64,000 nucleotides of DNA from Streptomyces changanensis (GCF_024600715.1 NZ_CP102332.1:5704001-5768000); one strand, 5' to 3'; counted from the stretch's first letter, positions 51,724 through 60,670 are shown. Numbers and translations are program-made. The notes: generated from the letters alone by a model not told the origin.

Positions 51724-52848
51724 ATGAACCCCCGTCACGCCTTCAACCGCCGGCTCCTCCTCCAGGGCGCCGTGGCCGCCGGCGCCCTCGCGGCCGCACC
51801 GGGCGCCGCCCGTGCCGCCGACGGGCCGCCCGGCACCTCCGCTCCCGCCGGCGCCGTCCCCGGCGCGGCCGACCGGGCCGCCGCCCGGGCCCCCGGCGCG
51901 CTGCCGGGCCGCCCGTACGCGAACCCCCTCGTCCGCAACCGCGCCGATCCGCACATCCAGCGCCACACCGACGGCCGCTACTACTTCACCGCGACCGTCC
52001 CCGAGTACGACCGCATCGTGCTGCGCCGGTCGCGGACCCTGCGGGGCCTGACCACCGCCGACGAGGCCGTGGTGTGGCGCCGCCACACCAGCGGCGACAT
52101 GTCCGCCCACATATGGGCGCCCGAACTGCACCACATCGACGGCCGCTGGTACCTGTACTTCGCCGCGGCCCCGGCCCACGACGTGTGGCGCATCCGCATG
52201 TGGGTGCTGGAGAACCGCCATCCCGACCCGTTCCGGGGGACGTGGACCGAGCGCGGCATGATCACGACCGCCTGGGACACCTTCTCGCTCGACGCCACCA
52301 CCTTCACCCACCGCGGAGACCGCTACCTGGCGTGGGCGCAGCACGAACCCGGCACGGACTCCAACACCGGCGTCTTTCTCTCCCGGATGGCCGACCCGCT
52401 GACCCTGACCGGTCCCCAGGTGCGGCTCACGACGCCGGAGTACCCGTGGGAACGCGTCGGCTTCAAGGTGAACGAGGGCGCCGCGTTCCTCCGGCGCAAC
52501 GGCCGGATCTTCATGACGTACTCGGCCAGTGCCACCGACAGCAACTACTGCCTGGGCCTGCTCACCGCCGACGAGCGCGCCGACCTGATGGACCCGGCCT
52601 CCTGGACCAAGTCCCCGGTACCGGTCTTCACCAGCGACGACACCACCGGCCAGTACGGTCCGGGCCACAACAGCTTCACCGTCGCCGAGGACGGTCGCAC
52701 CGACGTCCTCGTCTACCACGCCCGCCAGTACCGGGAGATCACCGGCGACCCGCTGCACGACCCGAACCGGCACACCCGCGTCCAGCGGCTCGGCTGGAAG
52801 CCCGACGGCACCCCGGACTTCGGCGTCCCGGTCCCCGACCACGCCTGA
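51724..52848 (+). CDS. Tat-exported GH43-family glycosidase
   Basis: A 374-residue five-bladed propeller glycosidase. A Tat-type signal (FNRRLLLQGAVAAGALAAAP, cleavage near ARA-AD) leads a family 43 domain: NRADPHIQRHTDGRYYFTAT (catalytic base Asp), HIWAPELHHIDGRWYLYFAA, FSLDATTFTHRGDRYLAWAQ (pKa modulator region), VNEGAAFLRRNGRIFMTYSA (acid Glu) and YGPGHNSFTV. It probably removes arabinose from arabinan, arabinoxylan or pectin side chains, which fits the nearby pectate lyase. ATG 51724 has only GAGGCAGGCG as a ribosome site. Confidence 0.92.
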   Translation: MNPRHAFNRRLLLQGAVAAGALAAAPGAARAADGPPGTSAPAGAVPGAADRAAARAPGALPGRPYANPLVRNRADPHIQRHTDGRYYFTATVPEYDRIVLRRSRTLRGLTTADEAVVWRRHTSGDMSAHIWAPELHHIDGRWYLYFAAAPAHDVWRIRMWVLENRHPDPFRGTWTERGMITTAWDTFSLDATTFTHRGDRYLAWAQHEPGTDSNTGVFLSRMADPLTLTGPQVRLTTPEYPWERVGFKVNEGAAFLRRNGRIFMTYSASATDSNYCLGLLTADERADLMDPASWTKSPVPVFTSDDTTGQYGPGHNSFTVAEDGRTDVLVYHARQYREITGDPLHDPNRHTRVQRLGWKPDGTPDFGVPVPDHA

Positions 52849-52888
52849 CCGGCGCGCACGCAGGGGCGCGGGCGGGACGCGCGCCGGC

Positions 52889-53332
52889 TCAGAGGCGGGA
52901 CCCGACCCCGGGGACCGTCCAGGCCGGCGCCGTCCCGGTCAGCTGGCAGACCATCAGGTACAGCGGGATCGGCGGGGTGTACGGGGAAGTGCCGCCGGGC
53001 CGGCGCATCAGCCGCGGCCGCCGGTCGGGGACGAACCCGCCGGGCGCGTAGCAGGCGGGCAGGGGCCAGCGCAGGTCCGCGTCGGACCCGGACGGCACGA
53101 GCCACCACCACCAGTCGGAGTCGGCGAAGACACAGCCGTTGCCCGGCAGTCGGCTCAGCAGCCGCACCCCGTGCCGCGCCGGTACGCCGACCGCGTCGTA
53201 CCCGAGTGTCGCCGGCAGGTGCGGCGGCGGGGCCAGCTGGACCTCGCCGAGCGCGTCCTCCCAGGGCGTTCCGGCCCCCCGGTCGCCCTGCCGGCCACGG
53301 GGGGACAGCAGGGTGACCATCGACCTCAGCAT
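52889..53332 (-). CDS. Hypothetical protein adjoining the RsbW-like ATPase
   Basis: A 147-residue soluble protein with a Trp/Pro-rich sequence: YDAVGVPARHGVRLLSRLPG, CVFADSDWWWWLVPSGSDAD, LRWPLPACYAPGGFVPD, YTPPIPLYLMVCQLTG. It resembles the small proteins that accompany ATP-binding regulators in streptomycete XRE/DUF397 modules, but no family name is certain. Start is ATG 53332, overlapping the ATPase stop by seven bases; ATG 53320 behind GAGG is a close alternative. Translation is probably coupled with the ATPase gene. Confidence 0.65.
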   Translation of the reverse strand: MLRSMVTLLSPRGRQGDRGAGTPWEDALGEVQLAPPPHLPATLGYDAVGVPARHGVRLLSRLPGNGCVFADSDWWWWLVPSGSDADLRWPLPACYAPGGFVPDRRPRLMRRPGGTSPYTPPIPLYLMVCQLTGTAPAWTVPGVGSRL

Positions 53333-53865
53333 GGGCCCGCCGTGCCGTGGAGCAGCTCGGCCCAGACGACGCGCCCCGCCCCGTGCCGGGCGTCGTGGCT
53401 GCCCCAGGCGCTGCTGACGGCGTCGACGAGGAGCAGGCCGCGGCCGCACTCCTCCCGGTCGGCCGGGCGGGCACGCGGCCCGGCCACCGCGCAGCCCTCG
53501 TCGTGGACGGCGATCCGCACGTGCTCGCCGCGGTCGCGCAGCTCGCACACGACGCGGCCGCTCCCGGTGTGGACGACGGCGTTGGTGAACAGCTCGGAGA
53601 CGACCAGCTCGGCGGTCTCGCCCACCTCACCCGCGAGGCCCCACAGCACCAGCCGCTCGGTGACGAGCCGGCGCGCCCGGGCGACGGCCTCGGCGCGCGC
53701 GGGCAGCTCGAAGGCGAAACGGCGCACGTCAGGGGCGTGCGGATGGGGAGCGGGCGGAGGCGTCCGCGGCGCCGGCGGGGCGTCGGGGTGCCGGTGGGGA
53801 GGGGTGGTCAGGGTCAGCGGTCGCGCGGCCGTGAGCTGGGGGGTGAGCGCATTACCAGGTGCCAC
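53326..53865 (-). CDS. RsbW-like ATP-binding (HATPase_c) regulatory protein
   Basis: A 179-residue anti-sigma-factor-type ATPase. After a Pro/His-rich leader of about 45 residues, the kinase fold shows the N box VVSELFTNAVVHTGSG, the G1 region VAVHDEGCAVAG (written IAVHDEG) and the G2 motif CGRGLLLVDAVSSAWG. Streptomyces have dozens of such proteins; those beside XRE/DUF397 pairs act in development. GTG 53865, eight bases after GAGGAA, is preferred. It is divergent from the XRE gene and precedes a small coupled gene. Whether it controls the sigma factor at 8586 is unknown. Confidence 0.85.
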   Translation of the reverse strand: MAPGNALTPQLTAARPLTLTTPPHRHPDAPPAPRTPPPAPHPHAPDVRRFAFELPARAEAVARARRLVTERLVLWGLAGEVGETAELVVSELFTNAVVHTGSGRVVCELRDRGEHVRIAVHDEGCAVAGPRARPADREECGRGLLLVDAVSSAWGSHDARHGAGRVVWAELLHGTAGPC

Positions 53866-53984
53866 GACCGATTCCTCACATGGGAGCGGCGCCGTACGCC
53901 GCATCTCCCCGGGGCAGAGCGCGCGGCAGCCGCGTGAACTGGTTCACCGACTGGTTCATCGGAATACTTTCCTCCCGTGGACAA

Positions 53985-54019
53985 CACTTGGCAAGTGGCA
54001 CTCTGAAAATTGCAGAGTG
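53985..54019. promoter_or_regulatory. Two dyads before the XRE gene
   Basis: CACTTG-G-CAAGTG (53985-53997) and CACTCTG-AAAATTG-CAGAGTG (53999-54019) lie side by side in the most AT-rich stretch of this region. Similar TTGCAA/TTGCAG-type dyads precede XRE/DUF397 pairs in Streptomyces, so these are probable binding sites for the regulator. The promoter should overlap them (TTGGCA at 53989). Confidence 0.55.
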
Positions 54020-54080
54020 TTGTGTCCTGTCTGGCCTTCCCATGGCACACTCGACAAAAAAGCGCGTGGGGAGGTCAGAA

Positions 54081-54947
54081 GTGAGCGAGCCGCGGTCCGC
54101 CCCCACCGTGGGACAGGTCGTTCTCGGCAAGCGACTCCAGGATCTGCGGGAGCGAGCGGGTCTGAAGCGGGAGGAGGCCGCCAGGGTCCTGCACGTCGCC
54201 CCGGCCACCATCCGCCGCATGGAGACGGCCGAGGTCGCGTTGAAGATCCCGTACGTGCAGCTGCTCCTCCAGGCGTACGGCGTCGACCGCGACGAGGCGG
54301 CCGGCTTCGTGCAGCTGGCGGAGGAGGCCAACCGGCCCGGCTGGTGGCAGCGCTTCCACGACGTCCTGCCCACCTGGTTCAGCATGTACGTGAGCCTGGA
54401 GGGCGCCGCCGGCCTCATCCGGGCCTACGAACCGCACTTCGTGCCCGGGCTCCTCCAGACCGAGGACTACGCCCGCGCGGTGCTCCGCGCCGGGGCGGTC
54501 GGCCGGGTCTCACCCGAGGACATCGAACGGCACGTGGCCCTGCGCATGGAGCGCCAGGCCCTCCTCAGCCGTCTCGACCCCCCGAAGTTCTGGGTGATCA
54601 TGGACGAGACGGTGCTGCGCCGCCGGCCGCCCGGCACGGGCCCGGCGGTCATGCGCGCCCAGCTCGACCGGCTCGTCGAGGCGGCCGAGCTCCCGCACGT
54701 CACCCTCCAGGTCGCGGAGTTCGCGACCGGGCACCACCCCGGCACGTACGGCCCCTTCGTGCTCTTCCGGTTCGCGGTGCCCGAGCTCCCCGACATGGTC
54801 TACAGCGAGTACCTGACCGGTGCCGTCTACCTCGACGCGCGCCCCGAGGTGGCCTCCCACCTCGAGGTCATGGACCGCATGGCGGCACAGGCCGCCACCG
54901 CACAACGTACGAAGGAAATCCTCCGGGCTTTCCGCAAGGAGCTGTGA
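54081..54947 (+). CDS. XRE-family regulator with DUF5753 domain (WhiJ-like)
   Basis: A 288-residue regulator. The HTH occupies about residues 10-65 (LGKRLQDLRERAGLKREEAA, APATIRRMETAEVALKIPYV). The remainder is DUF5753: LIRAYEPHFVPGLLQTEDYA, FWVIMDETVLRRRPPGTGPA, LPHVTLQVAEFATGHHPGTY, LPDMVYSEYLTGAVYLD. This is the WhiJ/BldB-partner architecture. GTG 54081 follows GGGGAGG by six bases; ATG 54042 would add 13 basic residues. The DUF397 gene starts at the next base after its stop codon, so the two form a translationally tight pair. Confidence 0.9.
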   Translation: MSEPRSAPTVGQVVLGKRLQDLRERAGLKREEAARVLHVAPATIRRMETAEVALKIPYVQLLLQAYGVDRDEAAGFVQLAEEANRPGWWQRFHDVLPTWFSMYVSLEGAAGLIRAYEPHFVPGLLQTEDYARAVLRAGAVGRVSPEDIERHVALRMERQALLSRLDPPKFWVIMDETVLRRRPPGTGPAVMRAQLDRLVEAAELPHVTLQVAEFATGHHPGTYGPFVLFRFAVPELPDMVYSEYLTGAVYLDARPEVASHLEVMDRMAAQAATAQRTKEILRAFRKEL

Positions 54948-55184
54948 ATGGTTCGCATATACAACGGCATGCCCGCCACCGACCTCGGCGCCGAGGGGTG
55001 GCACAAGCCGTGGAGCGGCGGCAACGGCGGCAACTGCATCGAGGCCATGAAGCTGGCCGACGGCAGGGTCGCGGTGCGCCAGTCCGCCGACCCCGACGGC
55101 CCCGCGCTCATCTACACCCCCGGGGAGATCGCCGCGTTCATCCAGGGCGCCAAGTCCGGGCAGGCCGACTTCCTGCTCACCTGA
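54948..55184 (+). CDS. DUF397-domain protein
   Basis: A 78-residue DUF397 protein. It carries the family pattern GWHKPWSGGNGGNCIEAMKL, VAVRQSADPDGPALIYTPGE and AFIQGAKSGQADF, where the usual ...SSxSGxxGxCVEVA... and RDSKDPxGPxLxF blocks are recognisable, with KPWSGGNGG as a variant. Such proteins work with their XRE partner, as toxin-antitoxin-like or developmental pairs. The ATG directly follows the XRE stop (TGA-ATG) behind AAGGAG. Confidence 0.9.
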   Translation: MVRIYNGMPATDLGAEGWHKPWSGGNGGNCIEAMKLADGRVAVRQSADPDGPALIYTPGEIAAFIQGAKSGQADFLLT

Positions 55185-55359
55185 CCCGGCGTCATATGCT
55201 GTCGACCGCCCCGCGGTCGACCCCGCGGCGCCACGGCCCCCCGCGGGCCACCGATCGTCCGGCGCACCACCGTCCGGCGGCACCCCGGCCGGCCGCCGAC
55301 ACCGTCCGGTCCCCACGTCCGACACTGACCACGTCCGACCCCGACCCCTGGAGCAGCCG

Positions 55360-56193
55360 ATGACCGGGAACGACACCGCCACCGAGGAAGCCTCCCCCGC
55401 CGACGGCGTACGGATCGACACCAGCAAGCCCCATCCCGCCCGGATGTACGACTGGTTCCTCGGCGGCAAGGACAACTACCCCGTCGACGAGGAGATGGCC
55501 CGCCAGCTGCTCACCATCGACGCCCGCGGCCGCGACATGGCCCGCGTCAACCGCGCCTTCATGCACCGGGCGACCCGCTGGCTCGGCGCGGCCGGCGTCC
55601 GCCAGTACCTCGACATCGGCACGGGGATACCCACCGAGCCCAACCTGCACCAGATCGCCCAGCAGGTAGCGCCCGAGTCGCGGATCGTCTACTGCGACAA
55701 CGACCCCATCGTCCTCGCCCACGCCGCGGCGCTGCTGCGTTCCACCCCCGAGGGCGCCACCGCGTACATCCAGGCCGACGCCCGCGACCCGCGCACCATC
55801 CTGGAACAGGCGGGCGACGTCCTCGACTTCTCCCGGCCGGTCGCCCTGTCCATGCTCGCCCTGCTCCACTTCGTCGACGACGAGGACGGCGCCTACGAGC
55901 TGCTCGCCCGGCTCGTCGAGCGCCTCGCGCCGGGCAGCTACGTCGTCCTGTCGCACGTGACGAGCGAGTTCGACCCCGAGGGCGCCGCGAAGGCACGCGC
56001 CGTGTACCAGGGCCGCGGCCTCACTCTGCGGCCCCGCAGCCGCGAGGAGTTCGGCCGCTTCCTCGACGGGCTGGAGCTCGTCGAACCGGGCGTCTCGCTG
56101 ACCGCGGAGTGGCACCCCGAGCTCGGTGAGCCCGTTCCCGTGGCCGGCGACGAACCCATCCCGGGGTACGCCGCTGTCGCCCGCAAGCCCTGA
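55360..56193 (+). CDS. SAM-dependent methyltransferase, DUF574/Methyltransf_19 family
   Basis: A 277-residue actinobacteria-specific methyltransferase. The family opening VRIDTSKPHPARMYDWFLGG followed by KDNYPVDEE is exact, then YLDIGTGIPTEPNLHQIAQQ (motif I), YCDNDPIVLAHAAALL, and RPVALSMLALLHFVDDEDG. Streptomycetes hold many paralogues, often beside XRE/DUF397 pairs, as here; their substrates are unknown. ATG 55360 follows TGGAGCAG. It lies 175 bases behind the DUF397 gene. Confidence 0.93.
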   Translation: MTGNDTATEEASPADGVRIDTSKPHPARMYDWFLGGKDNYPVDEEMARQLLTIDARGRDMARVNRAFMHRATRWLGAAGVRQYLDIGTGIPTEPNLHQIAQQVAPESRIVYCDNDPIVLAHAAALLRSTPEGATAYIQADARDPRTILEQAGDVLDFSRPVALSMLALLHFVDDEDGAYELLARLVERLAPGSYVVLSHVTSEFDPEGAAKARAVYQGRGLTLRPRSREEFGRFLDGLELVEPGVSLTAEWHPELGEPVPVAGDEPIPGYAAVARKP

Positions 56194-56465
56194 CCCGCCC
56201 CGCCGCGCCCCGTCGAACGGCATCGCCCCCCGTCACGGGGCACCCCGGTGAACCGGCGGTGCCCCCTGTCCGTGATGGGGGGTGGGCCGTGGCGGCGTCG
56301 GGGGGCGCCGCCGCGCCCCTGCGTCATGCCCGGCCCGTGTCCCGGTCGTCCCCTGGCCCTCCGTGTCCCGGTCGTCCGTACCGGCGGCCCGGGTCGTCCG
56401 TCCACGGTGGGCGTCCACCGGCCGGCCGCGGGCGGGAGCCGCGCCGGCGCACCCCGCCGCGCGCC

Positions 56466-57809
56466 TCAGTCGAGGTACGCGAGCTCCGGGTGCTCCGCCC
56501 GGTAGGCGTCCAGCAGCCGTCGGCCCACCGCCACCGAGTCGACCAGCGGATGCAGCGCGAACGCCTTGACCGCCGCCTGCCGCGAACCGCTCTCCGCCGC
56601 CGCGAGCACCTCCCGCTCCACCGCCTTCACGGCCGCCACCAGCCCCACGGCGTGGTTCGGCAGCGGCGCCGCGGCCATCGGGTGGGCGCCGTTCGCGTCC
56701 ACCAGGCACGGCACCTCGACGACGGCGTCGGCGTCCAGCACCGACAGCGTCGACCGGTTGCGGACGTTCAGGACGAGCGTGGACCGCTCGTCCCGCGCGA
56801 CCGCCCGCATCAGCGCGAGCGCCACCTGCTCGTAGCCGCCGGGCACCAGGTCCTCCTCGGCCCGCCCCGCCTCGTCCCCGGCGGCCGTGCGGTTGGCCGC
56901 CATGTACGTGGCCTCCCGCTCCGCGAGCGTGTGCCGCCACGCGTCGAGGGCGCGCACCTCCGGTCGGGCGGCCGCCGCGTAGAACCCCTCCTGCTGGTCG
57001 CGCAGGTACGCCCCGCGCGTGCACACCGCCTCCCGGTAGGCGCGGACCGTCTCGCGGTTGAAGTAGTAGTAGTGCAGGTACTCGTTGGGGACCGCGCCGA
57101 GCGAGCGGAGCCAGTCCGGGCCGAACAGCCGGCCCTCCTCGAACGAGCCGAGCGCCACGTCGTCGGCGAGCAGCCGCGGCAGCAGGTCGCGCCCGTCGAC
57201 CAGCAGCCCGCGCAGCCAGCCGAGGTGGTTGAGGCCCACGTAGTCGACCCACGCCCGCGCCGGGTCCGCGCCGAGCACCCGCGCCACCCGCCGGCCCAGC
57301 CCCACCGGCGAGTCGCAGATGCCGACGACCCGGTCGCCGAGCACCCGCGACATCGCCTCCGTGACCAGGCCCGCCGGGTTGGTGAAGTTGATGACCCAGG
57401 CGGCCGGCGCCAGTTCGGCCACCCGCCGGGCCACGTGCACCGCCACCGGCACCGTCCGCAGCCCGTAGGCGACTCCGCCCGCGCCGACCGTCTCCTGCCC
57501 GAGCACCCCCTCCGCCAGCGCCACCCGCTCGTCCGCCGCGCGCCCCGCGAGGCCGCCGACGCGGATCGCCGAGAACACGAAGTCCGCGCCCCGCAGCGCC
57601 TCGTCGAGGTCGGTGGTCGCGCTCACGGCCGGCGCGTCGGGCACGCCCGCCGCCTGGTCGGCCAGCACCCTGCAGATCGCGGCGAGCCGCGCCCCGTCCA
57701 CGTCGTGCAGGACGACCCGGGTGACCCGGCCCTCCCCGTGGTCGGCGAGCAGCGCCCGGTACACCAGCGGCACCCGGAACCCGCCGCCGCCCAGAATCGT
57801 CAGCCTCAT
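56466..57809 (-). CDS. GH4-family 6-phospho-beta-glucosidase-like enzyme
   Basis: A 447-residue NAD- and metal-dependent glycosidase. It begins LTILGGGGFRVPLVYRALLA (Rossmann motif of GH4), and includes ADFVFSAIRVGGLAGRAADE, WVINFTNPAGLVTEAMSR, GICDSPVGLGRRVA with the metal Cys, and YVGLNHLGWLRG with the metal His. Substrate is likely a phosphorylated beta-glucoside imported by a phosphotransferase system, but none is adjacent, so an unphosphorylated substrate is possible. It stands alone. The 270-base gap after its end (56194-56465) holds GGCGGCG/CGCCGCC hairpins and repeated GTCCCGGTCGTCC. Confidence 0.92.
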   Translation of the reverse strand: MRLTILGGGGFRVPLVYRALLADHGEGRVTRVVLHDVDGARLAAICRVLADQAAGVPDAPAVSATTDLDEALRGADFVFSAIRVGGLAGRAADERVALAEGVLGQETVGAGGVAYGLRTVPVAVHVARRVAELAPAAWVINFTNPAGLVTEAMSRVLGDRVVGICDSPVGLGRRVARVLGADPARAWVDYVGLNHLGWLRGLLVDGRDLLPRLLADDVALGSFEEGRLFGPDWLRSLGAVPNEYLHYYYFNRETVRAYREAVCTRGAYLRDQQEGFYAAAARPEVRALDAWRHTLAEREATYMAANRTAAGDEAGRAEEDLVPGGYEQVALALMRAVARDERSTLVLNVRNRSTLSVLDADAVVEVPCLVDANGAHPMAAAPLPNHAVGLVAAVKAVEREVLAAAESGSRQAAVKAFALHPLVDSVAVGRRLLDAYRAEHPELAYLD

Positions 57810-57830
57810 GACCCGTACGCTACTGCGCCG

Positions 57831-59618
57831 TCACCCCAGGTCGAGCGCGTTGGGCAGGCCCAGCCGGTAGCGGAACAGGTCGTGCCGCCGCAGCCCCTCG
57901 ATCTCCGGAGCCCGGAACAGCGGGCGCACCGCGCACCGCGGCGCGTCCGAGCCCGACCGGTCCAGCAGCGCGTTCACGGCTTGGCGCGCCGCCGCGTTGG
58001 CGCCCTCCATCGTCGCGAGGTCGATGTCGACGGAGACGTAGTCGCCGGCCAGGTAGAAGTTCGGCACGCGGGTCTGAGCCCGCGGCCGGTCGTGGAACGT
58101 GCCGACGGGGTGGATCAGCAGCTCGTCCTCGTTCGTCGGGTGCGGGGTGCCGAGCCCGTCGACGCCCGGGTCCAGGAACCACGAGTGCAGCGCACCGTCC
58201 TTGAGCGCCTGGTGGCCGGTGTCGTTCAGCGCGGCCTTCAGCTGCGCCCACACCTCCCGCGCGACCTGCTCCCGGGTGCACTGCTTCGCGGTCCGCCCGT
58301 ACAGGATCCCCGGCCGGTCCCACTCCGAGATGTCCACCGACAGGCAGTCCACGGCCACCCCGTCGCCGTACCGCGCGGCGAAGTCCCCGCCCGTCCAGTG
58401 GTGGGCCTGGGCGATGGCCGTCAACGACCAGGGCGAGTCGATGCAGTTCACGTGGCCCCGCACGAGCGGCGGACGCTCGGTCAGATAGAACTGGATGCCC
58501 GTCATCCAGTCGGTGCGCAGCCGGTCGCAGCGGGCCAGCTGGGGGTCGGCCGCCCGCAGGGCCGGGCCCCAGGTGCGGCGGGCGTGCTCGACGGGCAGCG
58601 CGCAGACGTAGTGCCCGGCGGTGACCGCGTGGCGTCCGCCCTGCGGGTCGTCGACCAGCGCGGCGGTGATCCGCCCGTCGCCGTACCGCATCTCGCGCAG
58701 CGTCCAGCCGATCCTGAACTCCACGCCCAGCGCGCGCAGGTGCGCCACCCAGGGGTCGATCCACGCCTCGTTGGTGGGGGCGTTGAGGATCCGGTCGGGC
58801 GGGCCGTCCGCGCCCCGGCCGAGCGCGTTCAGGACGAACGCCTCGCCGAGCGTGCCGACGGTGCGGGTGCTGGCCTCCTCGGCCTTGGTGGCGACGATGT
58901 TGCGGGTCACCCCGATGGCGAGGATCCGCTGGTAGTCGACCGACATCCGCGCCGCCCGGGTGAACTCCCACCAGGGCGTGCGCTCCCACACCTCGTCGCG
59001 CCGCTCCTGGCAGCTGGTGAGGAAGACGAGCGCCCGGTTGACGAAGTAGGCGGTCTCGTGGAGCGGCAGGCGCAGGGCGGTGTCGAGCAGGGCGGTCAGC
59101 GCGCGGCGCAGCTCGTCGAGGGTCAGCCGTTCGGGCCGGTGCCCGGGCCAGGGGATCGGGAAGCGCAGGTCCTCGCGGCCGGTGCGGGCGAACATCATCT
59201 CGCCGGGCGCGACGAGGTTGTCGAAGACCCCGTTCGGGTTCCCGGGGAACGGGATCCGCCGCATCGTGTCGGGCAGGTTGTGGTAGATGCCCGGGATGAA
59301 GCGGAAACCGTGCTCCGCGGGGAGTGGTCTGCGCCCGCCCCGGGCACTGCCGGGCACGTCCATGCTGCGGGCCTTCCCGCCGAGTGCGCGCCGCTCGTAG
59401 ACGGTGACGCGGAAGCCCCGCTCGGCCAGCTCGTGAGCGGCCGTCAGCCCCGCGACGCCGCCTCCCAGCACGGCGACGGAGCGGCCTGGCACGTCAGCCG
59501 GCCCGGGGGAGCGGGGAACCCCTGCCCGGGCGGTCGGCGCCACGCCCACGACCCCCGCCCCGGTGACGGCGGCGGCGCCCGCCACGAACGTGCGTCGCGT
59601 CGTACCCGTACGGTTCAT
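57831..59618 (-). CDS. Tat-exported FAD-dependent amine oxidase/phytoene desaturase-like protein
   Basis: A 595-residue flavoprotein. A Tat signal (TTRRTFVAGAAAVTGAGVVG, cleavage near ARA-GV) leads into a FAD-binding fold: VAVLGGGVAGLTAAHELAER, FRVTVYERRALGGKARS, AEHGFRFIPGIYHNLPDTMR and the closing NFYLAGDYVSVDIDLATMEG. It resembles hydroxysqualene dehydroxylase/carotenoid desaturase-like enzymes. Export before or after FAD insertion through Tat implies activity outside the membrane. ATG 59618 follows AAAGGGG. It starts after a 21-base gap from the GH4 start side, in the same direction. Confidence 0.87.
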   Translation of the reverse strand: MNRTGTTRRTFVAGAAAVTGAGVVGVAPTARAGVPRSPGPADVPGRSVAVLGGGVAGLTAAHELAERGFRVTVYERRALGGKARSMDVPGSARGGRRPLPAEHGFRFIPGIYHNLPDTMRRIPFPGNPNGVFDNLVAPGEMMFARTGREDLRFPIPWPGHRPERLTLDELRRALTALLDTALRLPLHETAYFVNRALVFLTSCQERRDEVWERTPWWEFTRAARMSVDYQRILAIGVTRNIVATKAEEASTRTVGTLGEAFVLNALGRGADGPPDRILNAPTNEAWIDPWVAHLRALGVEFRIGWTLREMRYGDGRITAALVDDPQGGRHAVTAGHYVCALPVEHARRTWGPALRAADPQLARCDRLRTDWMTGIQFYLTERPPLVRGHVNCIDSPWSLTAIAQAHHWTGGDFAARYGDGVAVDCLSVDISEWDRPGILYGRTAKQCTREQVAREVWAQLKAALNDTGHQALKDGALHSWFLDPGVDGLGTPHPTNEDELLIHPVGTFHDRPRAQTRVPNFYLAGDYVSVDIDLATMEGANAAARQAVNALLDRSGSDAPRCAVRPLFRAPEIEGLRRHDLFRYRLGLPNALDLG

Positions 59619-59758
59619 CCCGACCCCTTTACCGGCGGTAAGTACCACGTCCGGCGCAGGAGGATAGGGCCGCCCCCCATGACCCGGAAGCACCGCGCGG
59701 CCCCCACCGCACAATGGCCGGAAAGGGGCCCCGGGGCGGCGCCGGGCAGAATGGACGC

Positions 59759-60214
59759 ATGTCGCGACGCAAGCCACGCCCCCGCACCGCCCCCGCCCGT
59801 GCCGCCGCGCCGGCCCCCGCCCCGGCCCTCGGGCCGGACGCGCCCTGCCCGTGCGGATCGGCGGCGGCGTACGGCCAGTGCTGCGGACGCTTCCACTCGG
59901 GCGTCGAGCGGGCCCCGACGGCGGAGCGGCTGATGCGGTCGCGCTACAGCGCCTTCGTGGTGCGCGACGAGGGGTACCTGCTGCGCACCTGGGCGGCGGC
60001 CACCCGCCCCCGCTCGGTCGACTTCGACCCGGAGACCCGCTGGACGGGCCTGGAGGTCCTGGACACGACGGACGGCACGCTCTTCCACACGACCGGCACG
60101 GTGACCTTCGCCGCGCACTACACCCACGCCGGCGAGCCGGGCGCGCTCCGCGAGCGCAGCCGCTTCGAGAAGGACGGCGGGGCGTGGGTGTACGTGGACG
60201 GCACGTTCGACTGA
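59759..60214 (+). CDS. YchJ-family protein (UPF0225)
   Basis: A 151-residue protein of the YchJ family. After an Ala/Pro/Arg-rich leader it has the N-terminal SEC-C-like zinc motif CPCGSAAAYGQCCGRFHSG, then the YchJ core TAERLMRSRYSAFVVRDEGY, LLRTWAAATRPRSVDFDP, and a last NTF2-like strand set ending VYVDGTFD. SEC-C modules bind zinc. Function is unknown. ATG 59759 is preceded by a weak GGGCAG; an ATG at 59714 would add 15 residues. Confidence 0.9.
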   Translation: MSRRKPRPRTAPARAAAPAPAPALGPDAPCPCGSAAAYGQCCGRFHSGVERAPTAERLMRSRYSAFVVRDEGYLLRTWAAATRPRSVDFDPETRWTGLEVLDTTDGTLFHTTGTVTFAAHYTHAGEPGALRERSRFEKDGGAWVYVDGTFD

Positions 60215-60286
60215 CGGGGCGTCCGGCGGGTCGGCGGGTCCGCCGGGGCCGTCCGGGGACGGCGGTCCGGCGGGCGGGGCGGGCGG

Positions 60287-60547
60287 CTAGCGGATGCCGC
60301 CGCCCGGGCGGAGCACGAGGCCAGGGTTGTACGCGGCCAGCACCTTGTTGGCGCGGGCCAGCGCCGCCAGGGCGTGCTCCCGGTCGACCTGGTCGTCCTG
60401 GCACATGGGGCCCCGAAAACGGCGCACCTCACGCGCGGCGCACTCGGCGTCGATCTCCGCCTGGAGCACCCCCATCGGCATGCAGGACCCGATCAGCGCG
60501 GCGACGTGGTCGGGGATCGGCACGGGGATGAGACGCGACACGGTCAC
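60287..60547 (-). CDS. Small hypothetical protein (86 aa)
   Basis: An 86-residue soluble protein. GTG 60547 lies six bases after AAAGGA. The sequence (SRLIPVPIPDHVAALIGSCM, GVLQAEIDAECAAREVRRFR, HALAALARANKVLAAYNPGL) looks mainly helical with two Cys plus one in GPMCQDD. No family is recognised. It is divergent from the repeat protein gene at 60720 with about 170 bases between. Confidence 0.55.
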   Translation of the reverse strand: MTVSRLIPVPIPDHVAALIGSCMPMGVLQAEIDAECAAREVRRFRGPMCQDDQVDREHALAALARANKVLAAYNPGLVLRPGGGIR

Positions 60548-60670
60548 GTGAGGTCCTTTACTGCTGTCCTGCTTGTGGCAGGCGTCCGGGCGCGGGATGT
60601 ACCCCCCTATGGTGACGGCTCCGGGGCGGTGGTCCGTCCCCGGGGCCGCCTCCCGGCCCCCGGCTGTCCG

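Noticed and set aside
56259..59933. 1,224-codon plus-strand open frame across GH4 and the Tat flavoprotein
   Set aside because: The opposite strand encodes two clear enzymes in this span; the frame is Arg/His/Pro/Gln-rich and has no family features.
60599..60604. SigB-type promoter on the minus strand before the 86-residue gene
   Set aside because: GGGTAC is present, but no GNNT occurs 13-16 bases upstream.
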